From Erythrobacter sp. EC-HK427 (GTDB lineage: Bacteria; Pseudomonadota; Alphaproteobacteria; Sphingomonadales; Sphingomonadaceae): a stretch of 64,000 nucleotides of DNA. The stretch is taken from NCBI RefSeq assembly GCF_902498745.1, contig NZ_LR701479.1:686292-750291 (forward strand), in the 5' to 3' direction. Of this stretch, positions 43,563-52,061 are shown piece after piece; within the stretch, counting starts at the first letter, position 1, and each line of letters opens with the position of its first letter. A program made the position numbers and the translations under genes. The notes under the pieces were generated by a model. That model saw only the letters and a program-made list of their open reading frames with translations. It made no database searches and was not told the origin of the DNA.

Positions 43563-45997
43563 TCGGCAAGTTCCAGCGAAACTTCGGTCAGATCCACCGA
43601 ATTGGGGCCAACCATGATGGTGAATTCGCCCGGTTCGGCCACGAATTGCATATCACGGTTCCAGAGCATGAATGCCTCGGGCCGGATCGTGATATCGACC
43701 GTCGCCGTTTCGCCGGGCGCAATCGTTACACGCTCGAACCCGACCAGTTCCTTCACCGGGCGGGTTACAGAGCTGACAACGTCGCGCAGATATACCTGTA
43801 CGACCTCATCCCCCTCCCGATCGCCGGTATTGGTCACCGGCACCCGGACAGTCACACCCTCACCCGGAGCAATTGTCGTGTCTAACAGGATAGGTGCGCC
43901 AAATTCGAAGGTGGTATAGCTCAGGCCGTGTCCAAACGGATAAAGCGGGCTGACTTCGGCAAACAGATAGCCGCGCCGCGCGCTCGGCTTGTGATTGTAG
44001 AAGACGGGCACCTGTCCCACGTCGCGCGCCACCGTTACCGGGAGCTTGCCACCCGGATTGACGATCCCAAACAGCGCATCGGCAATGGCATTGCCTTGCT
44101 GTTCGCCAGCGTACCACGTTTCGAGGACGGCGTTAGAGCGTTCCGCCACGAGCGGGTAGCTTGGCGGACGACCGTTGACGAGCACGGTAACCAGCGGGAT
44201 GCCAAGATCGGCCAACGCAGCGACAAGTTCGTTCTGCTCGCCCACCAGATCGAGGCTTGTGCGGTCCCCAAGATGCGTCTCGGCCCAGCCCTCACGGCTG
44301 GTCTGTTCGGTATCACCGATAAACAGCACGATCGTATCCGCGCCCCGCGCCGCTTCAACCGCTGCTGCAATCATGCGGCGGTTTTCTTCGGGGTCTGCGA
44401 GCACGACTTCGTCTTCCCACCAGTCATCATTGACCGTAATCCGCACGCCCTCGGAATAGATGACCTCGGCTCGGTCCCCCACCAAAGCCTGAATGCCCTC
44501 CAACGGGGACACAGTAGCGCGGGGTATGCCATAATAGCCGCCCAGCCGGGCAACGGCGGCGTTGGGTCCGATCACCGCGATGGTCGGACGGTCGGCCGAG
44601 CCCTGTGGACTGGCCGCAGGGAGAGCGAGCGGCAAGGTGCCGTCATTTTGCAGGAGGATCAGCGATTCTTCTGCAGCGCGGCGGGCCAGTGCCACGCCTT
44701 CGGGGCCGTTGGAAGCTTGCGCCGCTGCCAGATCGGTCACGAACGGAGCTTCAAACAGGCCGGCATTGAATTTCATGGTCAGAATGCGCCGGACAGCGGC
44801 ATCGATTTGCGCTTCGGTTATGCTGCCATCGGCAAGCAGCGCCGCCAGATTGGTAAAGCCTGCGCCATCGGGGAAATCGATGTCCACCCCGGCGTTGATG
44901 GCGAATTCCGCCGCACCCGCATTATCCGCGGCCAACCGATGGCGGGTGACCATCTCCTCAATGGCGAAGTAATCGGAAACGACCGTGCCCTGATACCCCC
45001 ATTCCTGCCGCAGAACATCGTCCAGCAGCCAGACATTGGAATGGCTGGGAATGCCGTCAATCTCGTTATAGCTCGCCATCACCGCATCGATTCCGGTGCG
45101 GCGGATCACTTCCAGAAAGGGCGGGAAGAACGCTTCGCGCAAGGTCCGCTCGGAAATCTGCGCCGGGCCGACATTGGTGCCGCTTTCGGGCTGGCCATGG
45201 CCCGTCATATGCTTGAGCGTGGCCATAACCTGGCCTTCTCCCAGCCGGCGATCATTGCCGACGCCTTGCAAGCCTTCTACCGCCGCGACGCCCATCTCGC
45301 CCACGAGGAACGGGTCCTCGCCAAAAGTCTCTTCGATCCGGCCCCAGCGCGGGTCTCGGGCCACATCAACCACGGGCGAGAGGACTTGGAAGATCCCGCG
45401 CGCGCGGGTTTCGCCTGCGATCAGATCATTTACCTCGCGCACCAGATCGGGGTTCCAGGTGGATGCAAGGCCAATGGCCTGCGGAAAGCTGGTCGCATCC
45501 AGCGCCGCCAGCCCGTGCAGCGACTCCTCATGCGCCATCACCGGAATGCCGAGCCGCGTATCTTCGCGCGCCCAACGCTGCACCGCATTGATATAGGCAA
45601 CGCTCTCCTCAATCGAACGGAATGGGGTCACGCGCGGGCTTCCCGGTCCACCGACATCGGCAGGACGGGTGAAAAAGCCAAGCCCGTCCGGATAGCGCTC
45701 GCTGGCAAGCGACGGATCGAAGAAATTCTCCTCGTTCTGGATTTCGCCTTTGTTGGTCCACGTGCTGATCATTTGCGCCAGCTTTTCTTCCATCGTCATC
45801 CGCGAAAGCAGATCTTCGACGCGCGCCTCAACGGGCAGCGACGCATCCCAATAAGGAGCATCCGCCATGGGCCGGTCCATCGCGGCGACTTCCTGTTCGG
45901 TGAACGCCTGCGCGGCAGCACTCGGTGCCAGCGGGCCCATGATCGTCGTGAAAGCAGCGCCTGCGAGCAGCAGCGCGGTCGAGATGCGACCCTTCAT
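43559..45997 (-). CDS. GH3 beta-xylosidase/beta-glucosidase
   Basis: An 812-residue GH3 enzyme from ATG 45997 (GAGGGA upstream) with a Sec signal peptide (MKGRISTALLLAGAAF to AAAQA). It has RDPRWGRIEETFGEDPFL, KHMTGHGQPESG, the nucleophile Asp in TVVSDYFAIEE, GDTEQTSREGWAETHLG and an Fn3-like end. Close relative of the next gene, with which it is coupled. Its promoter contains the operator shared with the divergent GH67 gene. Confidence 0.93.
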   Translation of the reverse strand: MKGRISTALLLAGAAFTTIMGPLAPSAAAQAFTEQEVAAMDRPMADAPYWDASLPVEARVEDLLSRMTMEEKLAQMISTWTNKGEIQNEENFFDPSLASERYPDGLGFFTRPADVGGPGSPRVTPFRSIEESVAYINAVQRWAREDTRLGIPVMAHEESLHGLAALDATSFPQAIGLASTWNPDLVREVNDLIAGETRARGIFQVLSPVVDVARDPRWGRIEETFGEDPFLVGEMGVAAVEGLQGVGNDRRLGEGQVMATLKHMTGHGQPESGTNVGPAQISERTLREAFFPPFLEVIRRTGIDAVMASYNEIDGIPSHSNVWLLDDVLRQEWGYQGTVVSDYFAIEEMVTRHRLAADNAGAAEFAINAGVDIDFPDGAGFTNLAALLADGSITEAQIDAAVRRILTMKFNAGLFEAPFVTDLAAAQASNGPEGVALARRAAEESLILLQNDGTLPLALPAASPQGSADRPTIAVIGPNAAVARLGGYYGIPRATVSPLEGIQALVGDRAEVIYSEGVRITVNDDWWEDEVVLADPEENRRMIAAAVEAARGADTIVLFIGDTEQTSREGWAETHLGDRTSLDLVGEQNELVAALADLGIPLVTVLVNGRPPSYPLVAERSNAVLETWYAGEQQGNAIADALFGIVNPGGKLPVTVARDVGQVPVFYNHKPSARRGYLFAEVSPLYPFGHGLSYTTFEFGAPILLDTTIAPGEGVTVRVPVTNTGDREGDEVVQVYLRDVVSSVTRPVKELVGFERVTIAPGETATVDITIRPEAFMLWNRDMQFVAEPGEFTIMVGPNSVDLTEVSLELAE

Positions 45998-46042
45998 AAT
46001 TCCCTCTCCCATCGGCTGCCTCCTTGACTGTGCAGCCCGTTG

Positions 46043-46056
46043 TGATAGCGCTACCA
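46043..46056. promoter_or_regulatory. LacI-type operator between GH3 and GH67 genes
   Basis: TGATAGCGCTACCA is identical to the site at 58205. It is 45 bases before the GH3 start, and its last base is the first base of the GH67 start codon. Confidence 0.82.
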
Positions 46057-48164
46057 TGATGAGAGGGAGCAGGATTGTCAATTGCCTGTGTGGCGCGATT
46101 TTGGCGTTGACTGCGCTTGCGGTGCCATCTGTGCTTAGAGCGCAGGACGGCTACGATCTGTGGCTTCGTTACGCTCCGCTTGATGGCGAAGCCTTGGAAC
46201 GTCTCAGGCGGCTTGATCTGCACCCCGTGGCGAGCGACAGCGATGCGAGCGATCCCACCGTCGAATTGGCCCTAAACGAGCTAGAGCGAGGGCTGGCAGG
46301 CTTGCAGAACGCGCCGGAAGAAATCCCGGCAGACGGCACGCCGATTGTCCTGCAATGTGACAGCGATTTGCCGGGGCCGAGCGGGCACTACGCCGTGCAG
46401 CCATATGCGCGCGATTCAGCGCAGGGTATCGGAATCTGGGCTTCCGAACCAATCGGGTGCCTTTACGGCGCCTTCGCGCTGCTTCGGGCACTCGCGCAAG
46501 GCGAGGACCCGCTTACGCTGAACCTCGCATCGGCCCCCGCAATGCCGCTGCGCATGCTCAATCATTGGGACAATCCCGATGGCCATGTCGAGCGCGGCTA
46601 CGCCGGGCGCTCGATTTTCGATTGGTGGCGTTTGCCCGGCCATCTCGATCAGCGGATGATCGACTACGCCCGCGCGAATGCCAGCATCGGCATCAATGCT
46701 GTCGTCGTCAACAATGTTAACGCCCGCGCGGAAATGCTCGAACCGCGCTATATTGAGCGGCTGGCACGGCTGGCGGATGCTTGGCGGCCCTATGGTATCA
46801 GGGTATATCTATCCGCCCGCTTTTCCGCCCCGCGCGATATCGGCAGGCTGGATACGGCAGACCCGCTCGAACCGGCGGTGCGTGCGTGGTGGCAGGCGAA
46901 AGCGGACGAAATTTACGCCGCGATCCCCGATTTCGGCGGGTTCCTGGTCAAAGCCAATAGCGAAGGCCAGCCGGGCCCGCAGGATTATGGCCGCAGCCAT
47001 GCAGACGGCGCGAATATGCTGGCCGAGGCGCTGGGTGGGCGGGGCACAGTGATCTGGCGCGCTTTCGTGTATTCGGCGGAGGACGACACCGACCGCGCCG
47101 CACAGGCCTACGCCGAATTCGTCCCGCTAGACGGGCAATTTGCCGATAATGTCATCGTGCAGGTCAAAAACGGGCCGATCGATTTCCAACCGCGTGAGCC
47201 GTTCCACCCGATGTTTGGCGCAATGCCCAACACGCGGCTGATGCTGGAAGCACAAATCACCAAGGAATATCTCGGCTTTGCCACCCACCTCGCTTACCTT
47301 GCGCCCATGTGGGAGGAAGTGCTGCAAAGCGATACGGGTCGCGACGGCACGGTTGCGCAAGTCATCGCTCCTGCTGGTATGGCTGGCGTTGCCAATACCG
47401 GAAGCGACCGCAACTGGTCGGGCAGCCATTTCGATCAGGCCAACTGGTATGCTTTCGGACGGCTCGCGTGGGATCCCACACTCTCCAGCGCGGACATCGC
47501 CCGCGAGTGGGCGGCGCAAACGTGGAGCCGCGAACCCGCCACACTGGACACCATTGAATCGATCATGATGGATAGCCGGCAGGCCGTGGTGGATTACATG
47601 ACCCCGCTCGGCCTCGCGCATCTGATGGGAACAGGCCATCATTACGGTCCCGCGCTATGGGTTTGCGACCTTGCCCGGCCGGAATGGAACCCGTGCTATT
47701 ATCACCGCGCCGACGCGGAAGGCATCGGGTTCGACCGGACCGCAACCGGATCGGATCAATTGGCGCAATACGCTGGTCAAGTGGCTGCGCGTTGGCAGGA
47801 CCCGGCCACGATTTCTGACGATTATCTGCTCTGGTTCCACCGGGTGAGTTGGCAACACACGACGCAGTCTGGCCGCCCGCTTTGGGACGAACTCGTCTAC
47901 CGATATGACCACGGCGTAAGCACTGTAGACAGCATGGCGGCGCGTTGGGCCAGCCTCGAAGGCCAGATTGATGCCCGGCGCTACCGCGACGTAAGCGAGT
48001 ATCTCGCTATCCAGCAGGCCGAAGCGCGGTGGTGGCGCGATGCCAGCATCGCTTACTGGCAATCGATCAACGGCCTGCCTTTGCCTGAAGGCAGCAGCGC
48101 GCCTGCCCACTCGCTGGAGCACTACCAGTCGCTCACTTTCCCCGAGGCACCGGGCGACACATGA
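46056..48164 (+). CDS. aguA: GH67 alpha-glucuronidase
   Basis: A 702-residue enzyme that removes 4-O-methyl-glucuronic acid from xylo-oligosaccharides. Signal peptide at residues ~1-30 (LCGAILALTALAVPSVLRAQ). GH67 features: YDLWLRYAPL, LNHWDNPDGHVERGYAGRSIFDW, VKANSEGQPGPQDYGRSHADGANMLAEAL with the catalytic acidic residues, and FQPREPFHPMFG. The start (ATGATG) sits inside the operator and no ribosome site is visible, so it may be leaderless. It overlaps the longest LacI frame by ATGA. Confidence 0.95.
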   Translation: MMRGSRIVNCLCGAILALTALAVPSVLRAQDGYDLWLRYAPLDGEALERLRRLDLHPVASDSDASDPTVELALNELERGLAGLQNAPEEIPADGTPIVLQCDSDLPGPSGHYAVQPYARDSAQGIGIWASEPIGCLYGAFALLRALAQGEDPLTLNLASAPAMPLRMLNHWDNPDGHVERGYAGRSIFDWWRLPGHLDQRMIDYARANASIGINAVVVNNVNARAEMLEPRYIERLARLADAWRPYGIRVYLSARFSAPRDIGRLDTADPLEPAVRAWWQAKADEIYAAIPDFGGFLVKANSEGQPGPQDYGRSHADGANMLAEALGGRGTVIWRAFVYSAEDDTDRAAQAYAEFVPLDGQFADNVIVQVKNGPIDFQPREPFHPMFGAMPNTRLMLEAQITKEYLGFATHLAYLAPMWEEVLQSDTGRDGTVAQVIAPAGMAGVANTGSDRNWSGSHFDQANWYAFGRLAWDPTLSSADIAREWAAQTWSREPATLDTIESIMMDSRQAVVDYMTPLGLAHLMGTGHHYGPALWVCDLARPEWNPCYYHRADAEGIGFDRTATGSDQLAQYAGQVAARWQDPATISDDYLLWFHRVSWQHTTQSGRPLWDELVYRYDHGVSTVDSMAARWASLEGQIDARRYRDVSEYLAIQQAEARWWRDASIAYWQSINGLPLPEGSSAPAHSLEHYQSLTFPEAPGDT

Positions 48165-48262
48165 TCGACAACGGAGACGACATCTCGGGCGAGCTTGGGC
48201 AAAAAACTTGCTCCACCCCGCGCACCACGCCAGAAGGCCCTCAAAATGGAGGGCTTCTTCAC

Positions 48263-49360
48263 ATGACGGGCGTACGCAAGCCAAACCGGCGGCAATCCGG
48301 GCAGCCGACAATTGCCGATGTCGCGCGCGCGGCGAATTGTTCACCGATGACGGTCAGCCGGGTGATCAATAACGAGGATAGCGTACGCCGTGACACGCGA
48401 GAGGCCGTCCTGGAAGCGATCGGCAAACTCAATTACCGCCCCAACCGCGCTGCACGGAGCCTGGCGGGCGGGGAGCAGTTGCGGATTGCTCTGCTGTTCG
48501 ACAACCCGTCCAGCTCCTATCTCGCCGAATTCCTAGTCGGCGCACTGGAAGAAGCGGGGCGCATAGACGCACAGTTGATCGTCCAAGGCCTCGGCGATCA
48601 ACCCGACGATCACGGAAAAGACGGCAAGAAGCTGATCCGCAAGCTGCTCGATGCCGGAATCCGCGCCTTCGTCCTGCCACCGCCGCTGTGCGACAGTCAG
48701 GATGTGCTGGACCTGATAACGAACGAAGGCGGGATCGCAGTGGCGGTTGGGCCGGGTTTCGCCAGCGGCACCGGCGCGGCGGTACTGATCGACGACTATC
48801 AAGCTGCTTATGACATGACGAGCCACATCATCGGGCTCGGCCACCAGCGCATCGGCTTCATCATCGGTAATCCCGAACAGGTCGCCGCAGCCCGGCGCTT
48901 GAACGGATACCGGCAGGCCATGACCGATGCGGGCCTCGCCATTGACGAGAAACTGGTAGTGCAGGGCCGCTTTACCTATCGCAGCGGGATGGACGCTGCC
49001 GAACGCATGCTGTCTGCTGCGGTGCCGCCGACAGCCATTTTCGCGTCGAACGACGATATGGCGGCGGCCACCGTCGCCGTGGCCCACCGGCGTCATCTCG
49101 ATGTGCCCAGCGATATCACTGTCTGCGGGTTTGACGACACCGACCTCGCGCGTTCGATCTGGCCAGAACTCACGACCATCCGCCAACCGATCCGCGAAAT
49201 GACCGCTTGGGCCGTGGAGACTGCCGCACGGCTCGTCCGCACGAAACGCAATGGCACGCGGATCGAAGCCGAAAACAAGTTCATGCCATATGCGCTGGTG
49301 CGGCGCGAATCCGATGCTGCACCCAGCCTCGCCTCTCGAAAGGACGAAGTAAGACCGTGA
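48263..49360 (+). CDS. LacI-family regulator of the xylan locus
   Basis: A 365-residue repressor. I prefer ATG 48263 (GGAGGG nine bases upstream), which puts the helix-turn-helix PTIADVARAANCSPMTVSRV at residues ~14-34 as usual; a start at 48161 overlapping GH67 would add 34 residues. Hinge helix NRAARSLAGG follows, then a periplasmic-binding-like effector domain (IGLGHQRIGFIIG, IFASNDDMAAATVAVA, CGFDDTDLA). It probably binds the four TGRTAGCGCTAMCA sites and responds to a xylose-derived sugar or acid. Confidence 0.93.
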   Translation: MTGVRKPNRRQSGQPTIADVARAANCSPMTVSRVINNEDSVRRDTREAVLEAIGKLNYRPNRAARSLAGGEQLRIALLFDNPSSSYLAEFLVGALEEAGRIDAQLIVQGLGDQPDDHGKDGKKLIRKLLDAGIRAFVLPPPLCDSQDVLDLITNEGGIAVAVGPGFASGTGAAVLIDDYQAAYDMTSHIIGLGHQRIGFIIGNPEQVAAARRLNGYRQAMTDAGLAIDEKLVVQGRFTYRSGMDAAERMLSAAVPPTAIFASNDDMAAATVAVAHRRHLDVPSDITVCGFDDTDLARSIWPELTTIRQPIREMTAWAVETAARLVRTKRNGTRIEAENKFMPYALVRRESDAAPSLASRKDEVRP

Positions 49361-51138
49361 CCGAAAGCGCCCCCCGCACACTGCGAAGCCGCGACTGGTT
49401 TGCCAACGCCGAAAGGATGGACATGACTGCGCTCTATCTGGAGCGGTTCATGAATTACGGCGTCACACCAGAGGAATTGCAGAGCGGCAAGCCGATCATC
49501 GGCATCGCACAATCGGGCAGCGATCTTTCTCCATGTAACCGCATCCATCTCGATCTCGCCAAGCGTGCGCGCGACGGCATCCGCGATGCGGGCGGCATTC
49601 CGATTGAATTCCCCGTTCACCCCATCTTCGAAAATTGCCGCCGCCCGACTGCCGCGCTCGACCGCAATCTGCTCTATCTCGGGCTGGTCGAACTGCTCAA
49701 CGGGTATCCCCTTGATGGCGTCGTGCTGACCACGGGGTGCGACAAGACCACGCCCAGCCAGATCATGGCAGCCTCCACCGTCGATATTCCCGCCATCGTA
49801 CTGTCCGGCGGCCCGATGCTTGATGGCTGGCACAATGGCGAACTGGTGGGCAGCGGGACGGTTATCTGGCGCAGCCGGCGCAAACTTGCCGCTGGCGAAA
49901 TCGACGAAGCCGAATTCCTCCGCCGCGCCACGGGCAGTGCCCCGTCTGCCGGGCATTGCAATTCGATGGGTACGGCAAGCACCATGAACGCCATGGCTGA
50001 GGCGCTCGGCCTGTCGCTGACCGGTTGCGCCGCCATCCCCGCCCCGTACCGCGAGCGCGGCCAAATGGCCTACCGCACCGGGCGACGCATTGTGGAAATG
50101 GTGCTGGAAGACCTGAAGCCCTCGGACATTCTTACGCGCGAAGCTTTCCTCAACGCTATCGCCACCAACAGCGTGATCGGTGGATCCTCAAACGCGCAGC
50201 CGCACATCGTCGCGATGGCGCGCCACGCAGGTGTCGAGCTGGAAAGCGACGTTTGGCAGGAGCATGGATACGATCTCCCGCTGCTCGTTAACATGCAGCC
50301 TGCCGGGGAATATTTGGGTGAGCGGTTCCACCGCGCAGGCGGGGTCCCTGCCGCAATGTGGGAATTGCTGAACGCTGGTAAGCTCAACGGCGATGTCGTC
50401 ACTTGTACCGGCAAGACGATGGCGGAAAATCTGCAGGGCCGCGAAGCCAATGATCGCGAGATGATCTTTGCGTTCGACAAGCCTCTGCGTGAACGGGCCG
50501 GGTTCCTTGTCTTGTCGGGCAATCTGTTCGATTTCGCGATCATGAAGACTTCGGTGATTTCCGAGGAATTCCGCGCCCGCTATCTCTCGCATCCCGGTCA
50601 GGAGGGCATTTTCGAGGCGCGCGCCATCGTGTTTGATGGTTCGGACGATTATCATCATCGCATCGACGATCCGGAACTGGCGATTGACGAAGATTGCATT
50701 CTCGTCATCCGTGGTTCTGGCACAATCGGTTGGCCGGGCAGTGCCGAAGTCGTGAACATGCAACCGCCGGAAAAGTTGATCCGCGAAGGCAAGCAGTGGC
50801 TGCCCACGCTGGGCGACGGGCGGCAATCGGGTACGAGTGACAGCCCCTCGATCCTTAATGTGTCTCCGGAAAGCGCGGTAGGCGGCGGACTGGCTTGGCT
50901 GAAGACCGGCGACATCATCCGCGTTGATCTCAATGCGCGCACGTGCGACGCCTTGGTGAGCGAAGAAGAAATCGCACGGCGCAAGGCTGAGGAGCCCGCG
51001 CCCCCGATCCCCGAACACAACACCCCGTGGGAAGAGCTGTTCCGCGAAAAGACCGGGCAATTGGGCGAAGGCGGGGTGATGGAATTCGCGCTGAAGTATC
51101 GCGGCACCAGCCGTCGCATCCCGCGCCACAACCACTAA
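49357..51138 (+). CDS. xylD: D-xylonate dehydratase (IlvD/Edd family)
   Basis: A 593-residue iron-sulfur dehydratase starting at GTG 49357, overlapping the LacI stop (GTGA). Motifs of the sugar-acid branch: GIAQSGSDLSPCNRIH and TTGCDKTTPSQIMAA (cluster cysteines), SAGHCNSMGTASTMNAMAE, and GGSSNAQPH. It converts D-xylonate to 2-keto-3-deoxy-xylonate, third step of the Weimberg pathway. The closest named relative from memory is Caulobacter XylD; L-arabonate dehydration is an alternative activity. A hairpin follows. Confidence 0.93.
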   Translation: MTESAPRTLRSRDWFANAERMDMTALYLERFMNYGVTPEELQSGKPIIGIAQSGSDLSPCNRIHLDLAKRARDGIRDAGGIPIEFPVHPIFENCRRPTAALDRNLLYLGLVELLNGYPLDGVVLTTGCDKTTPSQIMAASTVDIPAIVLSGGPMLDGWHNGELVGSGTVIWRSRRKLAAGEIDEAEFLRRATGSAPSAGHCNSMGTASTMNAMAEALGLSLTGCAAIPAPYRERGQMAYRTGRRIVEMVLEDLKPSDILTREAFLNAIATNSVIGGSSNAQPHIVAMARHAGVELESDVWQEHGYDLPLLVNMQPAGEYLGERFHRAGGVPAAMWELLNAGKLNGDVVTCTGKTMAENLQGREANDREMIFAFDKPLRERAGFLVLSGNLFDFAIMKTSVISEEFRARYLSHPGQEGIFEARAIVFDGSDDYHHRIDDPELAIDEDCILVIRGSGTIGWPGSAEVVNMQPPEKLIREGKQWLPTLGDGRQSGTSDSPSILNVSPESAVGGGLAWLKTGDIIRVDLNARTCDALVSEEEIARRKAEEPAPPIPEHNTPWEELFREKTGQLGEGGVMEFALKYRGTSRRIPRHNH

Positions 51139-51147
51139 TGCCTTTGG

Positions 51148-51173
51148 CCTGGCGCGGTTTATACCGGGCCAGG
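51148..51173. terminator. Hairpin between xylD and the convergent epimerase gene
   Basis: CCTGGCGCGGT and ACCGGGCCAGG form an 11-bp stem with one mismatch around TTAT, in the 50-base gap between convergent genes. Probably stops transcription from both sides. Confidence 0.65.
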
Positions 51174-51188
51174 TTCAGGCTCCGAGCT

Positions 51189-52061
51189 TTAGCTAGCCGA
51201 AATCTGCATTTCCAGCGAGGCAGTGCAGCCCGGTGGCAGAGCGATCATGCCGCGCGGGGACTGGTTCAGCGCATCGGGCAGGTGGCTCACAGGCTCACAG
51301 CACAGCGCAGAGCCGTCTGCCGGGGAATAGACATGCAGCAGCGGCGCCCCGCTTGCTTGCAGAGTGATGGCGCCGAGATCATCAGTGATCTCCACAGCGC
51401 CATCCCACCCTGTGAAGCAGTGATCAACCAATTGGTCGGGCGGGCTCGCACCACCGCGCCAATCTGCAAAACGTGCAGCGGGCATGATCTCACCAGTCGG
51501 GATCAGCCGGTCATCAACGTCCACCATCCCGTGGCTGACAAAGCGCACCTGCGTTTCCGGTCGCCTCCGGAAATAAGGGTGAAGACCCAGCCCTGCGGGC
51601 ATAGGCAAGGGTGACAGGTTGGTCACGTCGAGCCACATTTTCAGCCCGCGTGCGCCAAGCCGGAATGTCTGCCGCGCGCTGTAAGCCCAAGGCCAGCCCG
51701 AGGCACCGGCGCCCGATGGCGCAGGCGTGGTCGTCATATGTTCGTGCATCAACGTGCAACGCGCATCGGCCTGCTCGGTAACGCTCCATGGCATTTGCCA
51801 GCCGAGGCCGTGGAGGCTGCTCGTTTCGGGCAAGAAATTGTGCGGCAGATCCACCGCTATCCCGTCCCACACAAACCGCGCATCCGCTATCCGGTTGCAA
51901 TAGGGGACGAGCGGGAAACACCCGGCATCCAACGGGTTGGTCGACCCCGCCGGCACCGTCCGCAGAATTTCCACATCGCCGCGTCGCAGCGCGCCAATCG
52001 CTCCGCCGATTTCCGGGAGCAGTTCCAGTTCCCATCCATCGGCGTGCAGCAAAACGCTCAT
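51189..52061 (-). CDS. Aldose 1-epimerase (mutarotase) family
   Basis: A 290-residue mutarotase-fold protein: GGAIGALRRGDVEILR, CFPLVPYCNRIADARF (the NRI motif), LHGLGWQMPW, a central LGLHPYFRR with the conserved His, and a C-terminal acidic EP(V)SHLPDALN. It would interconvert xylose anomers and so speed oxidation by the dehydrogenase. Last of the minus-strand xylose operon, overlapping the upstream esterase gene by ATGA. Confidence 0.9.
   Translation of the reverse strand: MSVLLHADGWELELLPEIGGAIGALRRGDVEILRTVPAGSTNPLDAGCFPLVPYCNRIADARFVWDGIAVDLPHNFLPETSSLHGLGWQMPWSVTEQADARCTLMHEHMTTTPAPSGAGASGWPWAYSARQTFRLGARGLKMWLDVTNLSPLPMPAGLGLHPYFRRRPETQVRFVSHGMVDVDDRLIPTGEIMPAARFADWRGGASPPDQLVDHCFTGWDGAVEITDDLGAITLQASGAPLLHVYSPADGSALCCEPVSHLPDALNQSPRGMIALPPGCTASLEMQISAS

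Noticed and set aside
43928-46027. Plus-strand frame of 699 codons opposite the second GH3 gene
   Set aside because: Antisense to a well-supported GH3 enzyme, rich in Arg/His/Gly, with no family pattern.
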